Positions 18,327 to 26,816 of a stretch of 64,000 nt of DNA are shown here, piece after piece. Below the pieces are notes generated by a model. It saw only the letters and a list, made by a program, of their open reading frames with translations. It was not told where the DNA came from and ran no database searches. The translations under genes and the position numbers were made by a program. Each line of letters begins with the position of its first letter. The stretch's first letter is position 1. The DNA is taken from positions 542,064 through 606,063 of the forward strand of contig FREY01000003.1 of assembly GCA_900143635.1 (NCBI GenBank), read 5' to 3'. The DNA is from Rhodobacteraceae bacterium Alg231-04 (lineage in GTDB: Bacteria; Pseudomonadota; Alphaproteobacteria; Rhodobacterales; Rhodobacteraceae).

Positions 18327-19022
18327 ATGCAAGATTTTACGAGCTCCTTTGAGCAGGCAATTCCAGTACCTGCCCCTATTTCTGATGCCTCGGACATGCA
18401 ATCCACAGCTTCAAAACGTTTTTATACGCGATTTGGAAAGCGTGCATTTGACGCAGCACTTACATTGCTTGCTGCACCTGTAGTTGTGCCCTCTGTTCTG
18501 TTGCTGGCCGGGGTCATTGCTTTGGATGGCAGCAGTCCCTTTTTCACACAGCAGCGCGTCGGGCGTGGCGGGCGGAATTACAAAATGTGGAAGCTGCGCT
18601 CCATGGTTCCCAATGCCGAGCCCATTCTTGAAAAGCACCTCGACAGCAATCCCAAGGCCAGAGCCGAATGGGACAGCCATCAGAAGCTGGCCCAGGATCC
18701 GCGCATCACCCGGATTGGAAAACTCATTCGGAAGACGTCTTTGGACGAATTGCCACAGCTTTGGAATGTCTTGCTCGGCGACATGAGCCTGGTTGGGCCT
18801 CGGCCGATGATGCCTTCGCAAAAGGCGCTCTATCCCGGAACCGAATACTATAATCTGCGCCCCGGCATTACCGGATCCTGGCAGGTGTCGGACCGCAACA
18901 AATCCACCTTTGCCGAGCGCGCGGGTTTCGACGCAAGCTATCTTCAGAACCAATCTCTGAAAACGGACCTCACCCTATTGAGAAAAACCATTTCGGTTGT
19001 TTTGAAAGCCACGGGCTGCTGA
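18327..19022 (+). CDS. Undecaprenyl-phosphate sugar phosphotransferase (ExoY-like)
   Basis: A 231-residue priming glycosyltransferase that loads the first sugar-1-phosphate onto undecaprenyl phosphate for exopolysaccharide. After about 30 polar residues there is one membrane segment (about 41-66). The bacterial sugar transferase domain follows, with [62 protein letters not shown] and the late [10 protein letters not shown]. It lacks the multi-helix N-terminus of WbaP, so it is the short ExoY type. It is a lone gene, divergent from a UDP-glucuronate epimerase; the rest of the polysaccharide machinery is not in this window. Confidence 0.92.
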   Translation: MQDFTSSFEQAIPVPAPISDASDMQSTASKRFYTRFGKRAFDAALTLLAAPVVVPSVLLLAGVIALDGSSPFFTQQRVGRGGRNYKMWKLRSMVPNAEPILEKHLDSNPKARAEWDSHQKLAQDPRITRIGKLIRKTSLDELPQLWNVLLGDMSLVGPRPMMPSQKALYPGTEYYNLRPGITGSWQVSDRNKSTFAERAGFDASYLQNQSLKTDLTLLRKTISVVLKATGC

Positions 19023-19336
19023 CCCTTTCGGAAAGTGGAAGGGGCGACAATTGAAAAGGCAGAAGGTATTTCAGTCAATTTCATTGCGACTTTCAAATAT
19101 ATCAAACTGCAATTCAGGCACAGCGGTGAAATTCCGCCGTGGGCCTCTGTCGCGCAATCCCTGCACAGCAGATTGTTTTCTCCGAGAAATTCTAACACTC
19201 AAATCGAAAGACACCCCGAGAGCGACGCGCTCCTGAGCGCACAGGCCGGGCTGATCGCCTTCGCATCTCCTTAAAACACCCCTCATGTAGCAAAAGAGGC
19301 ATGCAGTAACAGCTCTTTGGCCACGGGGCTGAAACG
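19023..19336. other. Intergenic region after sugar transferase
   Basis: About 315 bp between the ExoY-like gene and the terminator of the convergent ABC transporter operon. Short open frames exist on both strands but none has a ribosome site or protein-like composition. I see no RNA gene or repeat here. Confidence 0.5.
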
Positions 19337-19365
19337 AAAAAGGCAGCCCGCATTTGCGGGCCGCC
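19337..19365 (-). terminator. Rho-independent terminator of inositol ABC operon
   Basis: On the minus strand a 10-bp stem (GGCGGCCCGC with GCGGGCTGCC, one G-T pair), with a 4-nt loop, is followed by five T. It lies 32 bp past the stop of the ATP-binding gene. It could act weakly in the other direction for the sugar transferase gene. Confidence 0.85.
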
Positions 19366-19396
19366 TTTCGATAGTTTGTCACTGGACCGGTTGGGT

Positions 19397-20185
19397 TTAA
19401 ACCGTACCGCCGAGCGAGCCTTCCAGTTTGACCATCTCCTGACCGCCGGCCATCAGATCCTGCAGCTCTTCGGGAGTGATCTGGCCACGCTGAGCGGTGC
19501 CCAGAGTCTGACCACGGTTCAACACGGTGAAACGGTCGCCCACTGCCATGGCATGGCGCACGTTGTGGGTGATGAAGACCACCGCGATGCCCTGTTTGCG
19601 GACCTTATCGATGGTTGCCAGAACATTCGCTGTCTGACGCACACCAAGGGCCGAAGTAGGTTCATCGAGGATCAGCACTTTCGCACCGAAGTGAACCGCG
19701 CGGGCAATCGCAACCGTCTGACGTTCACCGCCCGACAATGTGCCAACCGCCTGGTCGGGACCACGCAGGTTGATGCCCATCTTGCGCATTTCTTCCATGG
19801 TCACCTTATTGGCGTAGTCATGGTCGAACAGCTTCAGCGGGCCGACACTTTTCACCGGCTCATTGCCCATGAAGAAGTTGCGGCTGACCGACATCAGCGG
19901 GATCATCGCCAGGTGCTGGTGCACCGTCGCAATACCTGCCGAGATCGCGTCACGCGGATCTGCGAAATGCATCTCCTGACCTTCGAACAAGATCTCGCCG
20001 TGGGTGGGTTTGTGAACCCCCGACATGGTCTTGATGAAGGTCGATTTGCCGGCACCGTTGTCGCCCAGAAGGCAGTGGCATTCGCCCGGGAAAACATCCA
20101 CCGACACGCCCGCCAGCGCAATCACGCTGCCGAAGTGTTTCTGGATATCCTTCATCTGGATGATTGGGGCATGTTCATTGGTCAT
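19397..20185 (-). CDS. Sugar ABC transporter ATP-binding protein (probable inositol)
   Basis: A 262-residue single ABC ATPase of the carbohydrate uptake 2 (FrcA-like) group. It has Walker A GDNGAGKST (about 42-50), the signature LSGGERQ and Walker B VLILDEPTSALG. Unlike RbsA/XylG it has one nucleotide-binding domain rather than two, so it would work as a homodimer. It is the last gene of a binding protein-permease-ATPase operon that starts beside a LacI regulator and the iol genes. Inositol as substrate is inferred from that context and a shared operator. Confidence 0.93.
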   Translation of the reverse strand: MTNEHAPIIQMKDIQKHFGSVIALAGVSVDVFPGECHCLLGDNGAGKSTFIKTMSGVHKPTHGEILFEGQEMHFADPRDAISAGIATVHQHLAMIPLMSVSRNFFMGNEPVKSVGPLKLFDHDYANKVTMEEMRKMGINLRGPDQAVGTLSGGERQTVAIARAVHFGAKVLILDEPTSALGVRQTANVLATIDKVRKQGIAVVFITHNVRHAMAVGDRFTVLNRGQTLGTAQRGQITPEELQDLMAGGQEMVKLEGSLGGTV

Positions 20186-20186
20186 A

Positions 20187-21311
20187 TCAGCGCTCCCCTG
20201 TGATGATGCGGCGGATGTAGGTGTTCAGGATCACGGCACCCAAGAGGATGACACCCAGGAACACGCGGAACAGCGAGCTTTCGACACCGGCGAAGAACAG
20301 ACCCTGCTGCACCACACCAAAGATCAGCGCGCCAAGGGCTGCACCCAGAACCGAGCCGTAGCCGCCGGTCAGCAATGCGCCACCGATAACAACCGCGATG
20401 ATCGCTTCGAATTCTTTCAGCAGACCACGGTCAGCACCAGCAGAACCGAATTCCATCACCTGACAAACCGCAAAGACGGTTGCGCAGAAGGCGGTGAACA
20501 TGAACATCAGGATCTTGACCTTGTTCACCGGAACACCGGAGTTACGCGCCGCTTCAGCGTCGCCACCCGAAGCGTAGATCCAGTTGCCGAACTTGGTCTT
20601 GGTCAGCAGCACGTGGCCAAAGATGATCAGGACAATCGCCCAGATGATCAGCATCGGAATACCGTCAACAACCGGCTGACCTTCGCGGGTGCCGCGTGTG
20701 AAGGTTGCGATCAGCCCATTGTCACCCATCCAGGTGAACAGACCGCCAAGGATTTTGCCGCCAAAGACGGGCGCAAGCCAGTCGCCTTCAGCCACATCTT
20801 TGATGCCGCCGATGATTGTTTTGCGCTCGATCAGCTGCGGCAGGAAGATGGTGAAACCGCGCAGGATGAACAGGAAGGCCAGCGTCACGATGAAGGACGG
20901 CAGCCCGGTTCGGATTACAATGTAACCATTAAGTCCGCCAATCGCTGTACACAGTACGAATGTGACCATGATGGCCATCCATACCGGCCAGCCATAGGTG
21001 ACCGAGAAGATTGCGATCATCATGCCGGCAAAGCCGATCATGGAGCCAACGGAGAGGTCAAATTCGCCTGCGATCATAAGCAGACATGCGCCAACGGCGA
21101 TAATCATGAACTGTGCAGATACAATCGACCAGTTCATCATGCCTTGGCTGTTGAACATGCCGCTGTCGAAAGCAAACAGAAGGAAGAATGTGAAGACCGC
21201 AACGGTCCCGACCATGCCACCGAGTTCCGGACGGATCAGCGCTTTGCGCAGCCCGGAGATCTCTTTGACTCGTTCATCGGTCGCGGGAATAGGTTGAGCA
21301 GCTTCGCCCAT
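20187..21311 (-). CDS. Sugar ABC transporter permease (probable inositol)
   Basis: A 374-residue inner-membrane permease of the BPD_transp_2 (RbsC/FrcC) family with about ten hydrophobic segments. The typical segments GEFDLSVGSMIGFAGM and RTGLPSFIVTLAFLFILRG are present. The ATG at 21311 is chosen because GAAAGGGCG precedes it. The 3' end is 1 bp from the ATPase start, so the two are coupled. A terminator-like hairpin separates it from the upstream binding-protein gene. Confidence 0.94.
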   Translation of the reverse strand: MGEAAQPIPATDERVKEISGLRKALIRPELGGMVGTVAVFTFFLLFAFDSGMFNSQGMMNWSIVSAQFMIIAVGACLLMIAGEFDLSVGSMIGFAGMMIAIFSVTYGWPVWMAIMVTFVLCTAIGGLNGYIVIRTGLPSFIVTLAFLFILRGFTIFLPQLIERKTIIGGIKDVAEGDWLAPVFGGKILGGLFTWMGDNGLIATFTRGTREGQPVVDGIPMLIIWAIVLIIFGHVLLTKTKFGNWIYASGGDAEAARNSGVPVNKVKILMFMFTAFCATVFAVCQVMEFGSAGADRGLLKEFEAIIAVVIGGALLTGGYGSVLGAALGALIFGVVQQGLFFAGVESSLFRVFLGVILLGAVILNTYIRRIITGER

Positions 21312-21355
21312 GAGAGCGCCCTTTCGCAAGTTAACCAAAATCTGGATGTTGAATG

Positions 21356-21390
21356 AAAAACGGGCGCCCGCTGAAAACAGGGGCGCCCGT
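21356..21390 (-). terminator. Intra-operon terminator/attenuator between binding protein and permease
   Basis: On the minus strand a perfect 10-bp stem (ACGGGCGCCC with GGGCGCCCGT), with an 11-nt loop, is followed by five T. It lies between the binding-protein stop and the permease start. It should let only part of transcription through, keeping binding protein in excess, a known design in ABC sugar operons. Confidence 0.8.
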
Positions 21391-21401
21391 TCATTGTCGA
21401 A

Positions 21402-22352
21402 TTAGCGGTATTCGCCCGCGAATTCTTCGATTTTGGTCAGGCCGTCAGCTGTTACGAAGCCGGGGCCGGAGTTGATGTTGTTGCCCGGCAGAACGCCGTA
21501 ACGGTGGTAGTTGGTCATCACAACAACCGGCAGGTAAGCCTGCAGGAAGGGCTGCTGGTCGATGCCCCATTCGATCACGCCGGCTTTGATGCCTTTGACG
21601 ATCTCGCCGCCCAGGTCGAAGGTGCCGAAGTAAATGTCACCGGACATGCCGTTTTCTTCCAGCGCCAGCAGGGTCGGGTCAGCAGATGTCGGGCCGAGGG
21701 TCAGAACCGCATCGGTTTCCGGGTTGGCCGACAGGTAAGCCAGAACACGGTTTTTGATCTCTGCGGGGTCTTGACCTGCGTCGATCATCTGGTTGCCCAG
21801 CTCGATGCCGAGACCATCAGCGAAGCCCTGGCAGCGTTCCTGCGAAGACGGCTGAACGATGTAGTGGTTTACGCAGAGGAACGAACCAATGCCGTCGCCT
21901 TTGGCGCGCACACCAGCAGCATAACCTGCGTCATACTCAGGCTGGCCAACATACATCAGGGCGCCGATTTCGCGGGCCTTGTCCGGCGAGCCGGTGTTCA
22001 TGATGATGACGTCTACGCCAGCATCCACAGCCGCACGGATCGGACCTTCGAGGATGTCCGGGTCCGCCAGTGTGGTGATGATGCCGTTGGGGCCAGATGC
22101 AGCTGCCTGCTCGATGATGCGGGCCATGTCGGCCAGGTCACCGGTCGGCGGGTTGCGGTATTCAACCTCAACACCCATCTGTTCACCCGCCAGGGCGATG
22201 CCGTTTTTGATGGTGTTCCACCAGCTGTCGCTGTCCGGCGCGTGGCTGACCAGAATGTATTTCTCGCCATCGGCCGACGCGGTTGTGGCCATCATCAGCG
22301 GCGCGGCAGCAACCGCAGTTGCCATGGCCAGCTTTTTCATCAGTGAAGTCAT
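21402..22352 (-). CDS. Sugar ABC transporter substrate-binding protein (probable inositol)
   Basis: A 316-residue periplasmic protein of the type 1 (ribose-binding-like) fold. The ATG at 22352 follows a strong GGGAGGAA ribosome site and gives a normal signal peptide (MTSLMKKLAMATAVAAAPLM, cleavage near ASA). The mature protein begins with YILVSHAPDSDSWWNTIKNG and has two-lobe motifs VDVIIMNTGSPD and PETDAVLTLGPTSAD. It is the first gene of the ABC operon. A LacI-type palindrome about 90 bp upstream and the iol genes nearby point to inositol or a related polyol. Confidence 0.93.
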   Translation of the reverse strand: MTSLMKKLAMATAVAAAPLMMATTASADGEKYILVSHAPDSDSWWNTIKNGIALAGEQMGVEVEYRNPPTGDLADMARIIEQAAASGPNGIITTLADPDILEGPIRAAVDAGVDVIIMNTGSPDKAREIGALMYVGQPEYDAGYAAGVRAKGDGIGSFLCVNHYIVQPSSQERCQGFADGLGIELGNQMIDAGQDPAEIKNRVLAYLSANPETDAVLTLGPTSADPTLLALEENGMSGDIYFGTFDLGGEIVKGIKAGVIEWGIDQQPFLQAYLPVVVMTNYHRYGVLPGNNINSGPGFVTADGLTKIEEFAGEYR

Positions 22353-22438
22353 TATTTCCTCCCGAAATGTTCCTGTGGGGACAAACAGATCTGCGTCTAT
22401 CCGCCTCCCTGTGCAGATGTAAGCACATCCGAATTTCA

Positions 22439-22456
22439 TTTGCAACCGGTTGCAAA
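22439..22456. promoter_or_regulatory. LacI-type operator 1 (perfect 18-bp palindrome)
   Basis: TTTGCAACCGGTTGCAAA is a perfect 18-bp palindrome with the central CG typical of LacI-family operators. It lies in the divergent promoter between the ABC transporter operon and the lacI-type gene. A near copy with one core mismatch lies at 26740-26757 between the two iol operons, so this is very likely the binding site of the regulator encoded at 22537. Confidence 0.88.
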
Positions 22457-22536
22457 GAGACTCGTTAAAAATTCATAATGCCTTCAAGTGGTGACTGAGA
22501 TACAAGGATGCAGCTTTAAAAGGAGTACAGCAGCTG

Positions 22537-23547
22537 ATGGCCGCTACGTTGAAAGATGTTGCCGAACGTGCAGGCGTTTCCCGCTCTGCTGTGTCTCGGA
22601 CCTTCACGGATGGCGCTTCAGTCTCCGACAAGATGCGACGCAAGGTTGAGAAGGCGGCCGACGAGCTGGGCTATCAACCTAACTTTCTCGCCCGCAGCCT
22701 GACCACGCGGCGCACCAAACTGATCGGTCTTGTCTCTGACAACTTCACTAACCCATTCTTTTTGCACGTTTTTGACCTGTTCACCTCAGAACTTCAGAAA
22801 CGCGGGCTGCGGCCATTGCTGGTCAATATCTCGGGCCAGCACGATCCGGTTGAGACCGCACAGATGCTGCGGCAATACTCGGTTGATGGTGTGATTGTGG
22901 CCTCGTCCACGGTCGAAAAAGGCTTCGTTGACGCCTTTCGCAAGGTCCGTCTGCCGGTCGTTTATACGTTTTCGCGCCACTCCAGCAGCCCGGATGTGAA
23001 CATCGTCGGCATCGATAACGAGGCCGCCGGCGCCTTTGCTGCAGAGGTCCTGATCGGGCGCGGATACAAGAGAATCGGTTTCATGGGCGGCCCCGAAATC
23101 GCCACCTCAACCATGGATCGTTTCGTCGGATTCTCTCGTGTGATGGCACAGCACCCCGATCTGGAATTCACCCACAGTTTTGCCGAGGCCTATTCCTTCG
23201 ATGCCGGGCGCGCGGAAATGCTGCGTGTGCTGGATGGCCAACGGGCCGAAGCCTATTTCGGCGCGGATGACGTGATCTCGATCGGCGCATTGTCGGCCAT
23301 GCAAAGCCATGGGCTGAAAGTGCCGGAAGATGTCGGTTTGATGGGGCTGAATGACCTGGAAATGGCCGGATGGGCCAATATCGACCTGACAACCATCCGT
23401 CAGCCGGTGCGCCAGATTGTCGAATCATCGGTGGAACTGATCGCCACCGCATTGGAAGAAAGCGACGAGGAACATGTTCCTCAGGCCCGGCTCTTCCCGG
23501 CCAGACTGGTGGAGCGGGGGACGCTACGCCCCCCGCAACAAAGTTAA
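22537..23547 (+). CDS. LacI family transcriptional regulator of inositol genes
   Basis: A 336-residue LacI/GalR repressor. The helix-turn-helix is at residues 4-23 (TLKDVAERAGVSRSAVSRTF) with a hinge helix near NFLARSLTTRRT. A periplasmic-binding-like effector domain covers about 60-330 and includes FMGGPEIATSTMDRFVGF. An AAAAGGAGT site precedes the ATG. It is divergent from the ABC transporter and convergent with a MocA-type dehydrogenase, overlapping it by 4 bp. Two matched palindromes place the ABC operon, both iol operons and itself under one regulator. The effector is probably an inositol catabolite (inference). Confidence 0.92.
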   Translation: MAATLKDVAERAGVSRSAVSRTFTDGASVSDKMRRKVEKAADELGYQPNFLARSLTTRRTKLIGLVSDNFTNPFFLHVFDLFTSELQKRGLRPLLVNISGQHDPVETAQMLRQYSVDGVIVASSTVEKGFVDAFRKVRLPVVYTFSRHSSSPDVNIVGIDNEAAGAFAAEVLIGRGYKRIGFMGGPEIATSTMDRFVGFSRVMAQHPDLEFTHSFAEAYSFDAGRAEMLRVLDGQRAEAYFGADDVISIGALSAMQSHGLKVPEDVGLMGLNDLEMAGWANIDLTTIRQPVRQIVESSVELIATALEESDEEHVPQARLFPARLVERGTLRPPQQS

Positions 23548-24677
23548 CGGAACATCGGCGGACGCGCGTCCACCCATGCGCCTTTGCCCTTGGCCGAATC
23601 GACAGCCGCATAGACCGCAGCCATCGACCGAACGCCGGCCACGGCATCCGGAAGCCCGGCGCGTGTCTCGCCGCGAATCGCATCCGCCAGATCGCAGTAG
23701 ATGTTGGCCACGGCCAGTGGGAAGCCTTCCGGGTGCGCGATGGAAACACGGCTCAGACGCTGCGCATCCTCGTGCAGACCGCCTTCGCCTTTTTCGATGA
23801 TCTGAGTGCGACCACCGACCGGAGTGTAGATCAGCTGGTTCGGCTGTTCCGAGGCCCAACGCAGACCGCCGGTTTCACCAAACACCTGAATGTCGAACCC
23901 GTGCTGACGACCGATCGCAACAGAAGAGGTCCAAAGCCGCCCAACAGTTCCGCCACTCGTGCGGAAGTTGACCATCGCATCATCTTCCAGCTCACGGCTG
24001 GGGATGGTGGAGGCAAAATCTGCCGACAGGGTTTCGACCTCATCATTGCTGATAAAGCTGGCCATATGCATCGCGTGGATACCGCAATCGGCGAACTGGC
24101 CCGACACGCCGGCCATCGCCGGATCATAGCGCCAGCGCACCCGCGGATTGTCTGCATCAGTCGCATCGCCGTGGTGACCGTGGCTGAAGTTTGCCACAAC
24201 CAGACGCACCTTGCCGATCTCGCCCGCCTGCACCATCGCACGGGCCTGACGGACCATCGGATAGGCTGAATAGCAGTAGTTCACGGCACAGATTTTGCCG
24301 GTTTTCTCAGCGATCCGTACGATCTCTTCACCTTCTTCGACGGTCATCGTCATCGGCTTTTCGCACAGCACGTTGAACCCGGCCTCAAGGAAGGATTTGG
24401 TGATCTCGAAATGTGTAGAATTGGGCGTTGCCACGGTGACCAGATCGATACGGTCTTCGCGGTTACGCTCGCCTTCCAGCATCTCTTCCCAGCCGCCATA
24501 AGCACGGTCAGATGCGATGCCCAGACGCTGGGCATATTCGCGGCCCGCCTCGGGGCGGTGATCCAGCGCGCCGGCTGCAAATTCAAACACGCCGTCGGCC
24601 AATGCGCCCAGACGGTGTGCTGGTCCGATCTGGCTGCCTTCGCCGCCGCCGATCATGCCCCATTTCAGTTTTGCCAT
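23544..24677 (-). CDS. Gfo/Idh/MocA family oxidoreductase (inositol-type dehydrogenase)
   Basis: A 377-residue NAD(P)-dependent dehydrogenase. The Rossmann start is KWGMIGGGEGSQIGPAHRLG and the family EKP motif occurs in NVLCEKPMTM. It is the third gene of a minus-strand operon with another MocA-type dehydrogenase and iolE. Candidates are scyllo-inositol or another inositol-isomer dehydrogenase (IolX/IolW-like). The specificity cannot be read from sequence. The gene starts 11 bp after the iolE stop. Confidence 0.88.
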   Translation of the reverse strand: MAKLKWGMIGGGEGSQIGPAHRLGALADGVFEFAAGALDHRPEAGREYAQRLGIASDRAYGGWEEMLEGERNREDRIDLVTVATPNSTHFEITKSFLEAGFNVLCEKPMTMTVEEGEEIVRIAEKTGKICAVNYCYSAYPMVRQARAMVQAGEIGKVRLVVANFSHGHHGDATDADNPRVRWRYDPAMAGVSGQFADCGIHAMHMASFISNDEVETLSADFASTIPSRELEDDAMVNFRTSGGTVGRLWTSSVAIGRQHGFDIQVFGETGGLRWASEQPNQLIYTPVGGRTQIIEKGEGGLHEDAQRLSRVSIAHPEGFPLAVANIYCDLADAIRGETRAGLPDAVAGVRSMAAVYAAVDSAKGKGAWVDARPPMFR

Positions 24678-24688
24678 GGGTCTAGTCC

Positions 24689-25585
24689 TTACTTAAAGCC
24701 AATGGATTCAAGGTATTCGCGGTTCACGCGTGCATCACCCAGCGGGTCGGGGTCCAAGGTGGGATCGCAGTCCTGTTCGATGGTGCACCAGCCCGAGAAG
24801 TTCGCGTCCAGCAGCAACTGACGTACTGCGGGGAAGTCGACTTCGCCGTCGGACAGGTTGCAGAAGATGCCCTGGCCACAAGCGTCGTAGAACCCGGTGC
24901 GGTTGGCGATGGCATCGGCCTTCACCTGAGCGCTGGTCGATTTGAAGTGCACGTAGGTGATGCGGTCCATGTGGCGCTTCATGAAGGCCACCGGGTCAAA
25001 ACCCGCATAGGTACAATGGCCAGTGTCGATGCAAAGCTTCAGCAGGTCGCTGTCGATCTCGCTCAGCAGCTTTTCGACTTCGGGTTCGAAGTCCATGAAG
25101 CCGCCCGCGTGCGGGTGCAGTTCGACCAGCAGGCCGTGGCTGTTGCCCATCTCGGCAATCTCGCGGAAACGACCGACATAGGCGGCCCATTCCTCGGCAC
25201 CCATTTGCTCGGCTTCGGCGGGGCGACCAGCGGTCGGTGCGCGACGCGGCGAGATCGAATCGATCAGCACCAGATGCTTGGCACCATGGGCCACCAGCGC
25301 CTTACAGGTCCGCTCAGCGGCATCTTTCACCTGATCCCAAGCGTCCGCATCATGGAACGGCTGGAAGACCACGCCACCGATCAACTCAAGGTCGAATTCC
25401 TTCAGCGCTGCACGCAGCTCTTCAGGGTCCTCGGGCATGAAGCCGATGGGGCCAAGTTCAATGCCCTTATAGCCCGCATCCGCGCATTCTTTCAGCACGG
25501 TGCGCCATTCGGGATTGCGCGGATCTTTTGCAAATTCGACACCCCAGGAGCAGGGCGCGTTGCCAATTCTGATAGTCATGTTCAT
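24689..25585 (-). CDS. iolE: Inosose dehydratase (IolE)
   Basis: A 298-residue TIM-barrel isomerase/dehydratase family protein. IRIGNAPCSWGVEFAKDPRN at the N-terminus is the IolE signature. Metal-ligand candidates are Glu in GIELGPIGF, LCIDTGHCTYAG and the Glu of WCTIEQDCDPT. IolE dehydrates 2-keto-myo-inositol to 3D-trihydroxycyclohexane-1,2-dione, the substrate of IolD. Translation may start at 25585 or at the second ATG at 25579; AAGG sits 4-10 bp upstream. It lies between two MocA-type dehydrogenases. Confidence 0.92.
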   Translation of the reverse strand: MNMTIRIGNAPCSWGVEFAKDPRNPEWRTVLKECADAGYKGIELGPIGFMPEDPEELRAALKEFDLELIGGVVFQPFHDADAWDQVKDAAERTCKALVAHGAKHLVLIDSISPRRAPTAGRPAEAEQMGAEEWAAYVGRFREIAEMGNSHGLLVELHPHAGGFMDFEPEVEKLLSEIDSDLLKLCIDTGHCTYAGFDPVAFMKRHMDRITYVHFKSTSAQVKADAIANRTGFYDACGQGIFCNLSDGEVDFPAVRQLLLDANFSGWCTIEQDCDPTLDPDPLGDARVNREYLESIGFK

Positions 25586-25602
25586 TTAGCCTTTTAGAAC
25601 AG

Positions 25603-26706
25603 TCATACGGATGCGGTATCAACCCAAGCGCGTGCCTTGTGAGACGCATGAGCCGCCGCGATGATCTGGTTGACCTCCATTCCATCGCGGAATGTGGGCC
25701 AGATGTTTCTCCCTTCGGCAATCGCCGTCAGGAAGTCTTTTGCCTCAATCAGGATCTGATCCTGATAGCCGGTGCCATGACCGGGACCCTGACAGAAGGG
25801 CAGGTAATCGGGGTGCGCCGGGCCGGTCAGGATCTTGGTAAATCCACGCTGTGCCGCGTCGCCTTCGGCCTTATAGAGCCAGATCGCGTTCTGATCTTCC
25901 TGATCGAAGCGGATCGACCCTTTGGTACCGTGAATTTCATAGGCGTAGCCCATTTTGCGACCAGTTGCGACACGGCTGAAATAGAGATGCCCCATCACGC
26001 CATTTTCGAACCGGCACATCATCTGGCCGTGGTCGTCATTGGTCACCTTGCCGCCCGGACGGGAGGCATGCACGGTCTCAATCTCGGCCATAACGCTTTT
26101 AATCGGGCCCGCCAAACGCAGAGCCCCGTTGATCATATGCGGCGCCAGATCGCCCATGCAGCCATTGGCCTCTCCCTCGCAGCGCCAGGTGGCGGGCTGT
26201 TCGGGATCGGCGTAAAAATCTTCGGTATGTTCGCCGCGGAACCAGGTGATCTCGCCAATGGCGCCATCCTGGATCAGCTGCAGCGCATATTGGCTGGCCG
26301 GTGTGCGTATGTAGTTGAATCCGGTCATATTTATCACGCCGGAGCCTTCGGCAGCGGCAACCATGGCGCGGCTGTCTTCCAGCGAGGCACCCAAGGGTTT
26401 TTCGCAAAACACCGGCTTGCCAAGCTTGAATGCAGCCTCTGCCACTTCGCGGTGCGTTGCCTGCGGCGACGCGATCACAATGGCTTCGACCGCCGGATCA
26501 TTGACCATCGCACGCCAATCGTCGGTTGCACGTTGAAAGCCGTACGCAACCCGGTAGCGTTCTGCCGAGTTCATAGAGGTCGCACAGACCATTTCCAGAC
26601 GAGGACGCAGGGCTGTGTTGAACACAGCGCCTACTGCGGACATGGCAACCGCATGGGCCTTGCCCATATAGCCGCCGCCCATGATGGCGATGCCAATCTC
26701 CGACAT
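25603..26706 (-). CDS. Gfo/Idh/MocA family oxidoreductase, first gene of iolE operon
   Basis: A 367-residue NAD(P)-dependent dehydrogenase with Rossmann motif IGIAIMGGGYMGKAHAVAMS and the EKP motif in PVFCEKPLGAS. It heads the minus-strand operon MocA-iolE-MocA and is divergent from iolD across the second LacI-type operator. It probably oxidises an inositol isomer or inositol derivative to feed into the iol pathway. It is distinct from the canonical iolG at 31401. Substrate is inferred from context only. Confidence 0.88.
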   Translation of the reverse strand: MSEIGIAIMGGGYMGKAHAVAMSAVGAVFNTALRPRLEMVCATSMNSAERYRVAYGFQRATDDWRAMVNDPAVEAIVIASPQATHREVAEAAFKLGKPVFCEKPLGASLEDSRAMVAAAEGSGVINMTGFNYIRTPASQYALQLIQDGAIGEITWFRGEHTEDFYADPEQPATWRCEGEANGCMGDLAPHMINGALRLAGPIKSVMAEIETVHASRPGGKVTNDDHGQMMCRFENGVMGHLYFSRVATGRKMGYAYEIHGTKGSIRFDQEDQNAIWLYKAEGDAAQRGFTKILTGPAHPDYLPFCQGPGHGTGYQDQILIEAKDFLTAIAEGRNIWPTFRDGMEVNQIIAAAHASHKARAWVDTASV

Positions 26707-26739
26707 GGTAACTCTTCTCCAGCACTGTTCGAAAAAAAT

Positions 26740-26757
26740 ATTGCAACCGGTTTCAAA
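26740..26757. promoter_or_regulatory. LacI-type operator 2 (imperfect palindrome)
   Basis: ATTGCAACCGGTTTCAAA matches operator 1 at 22439-22456 with the central AACCGG intact and one mismatch in the inner half-site (G to T). It lies in the 110-bp divergent promoter between the iolE operon (minus) and iolD (plus), the expected place for joint repression. Confidence 0.85.
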
Positions 26758-26816
26758 AAACGTATCTTCATAGTCGGCATACCGTCAAGTTGAATCGACG
26801 GGTGAGGGAAAAATCC

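Noticed and set aside
20025..21356. A 443-codon plus-strand frame opposite the ABC permease
   Set aside because: Rich in Asp, His and Gln with no domain-like pattern; the minus-strand permease is certain.
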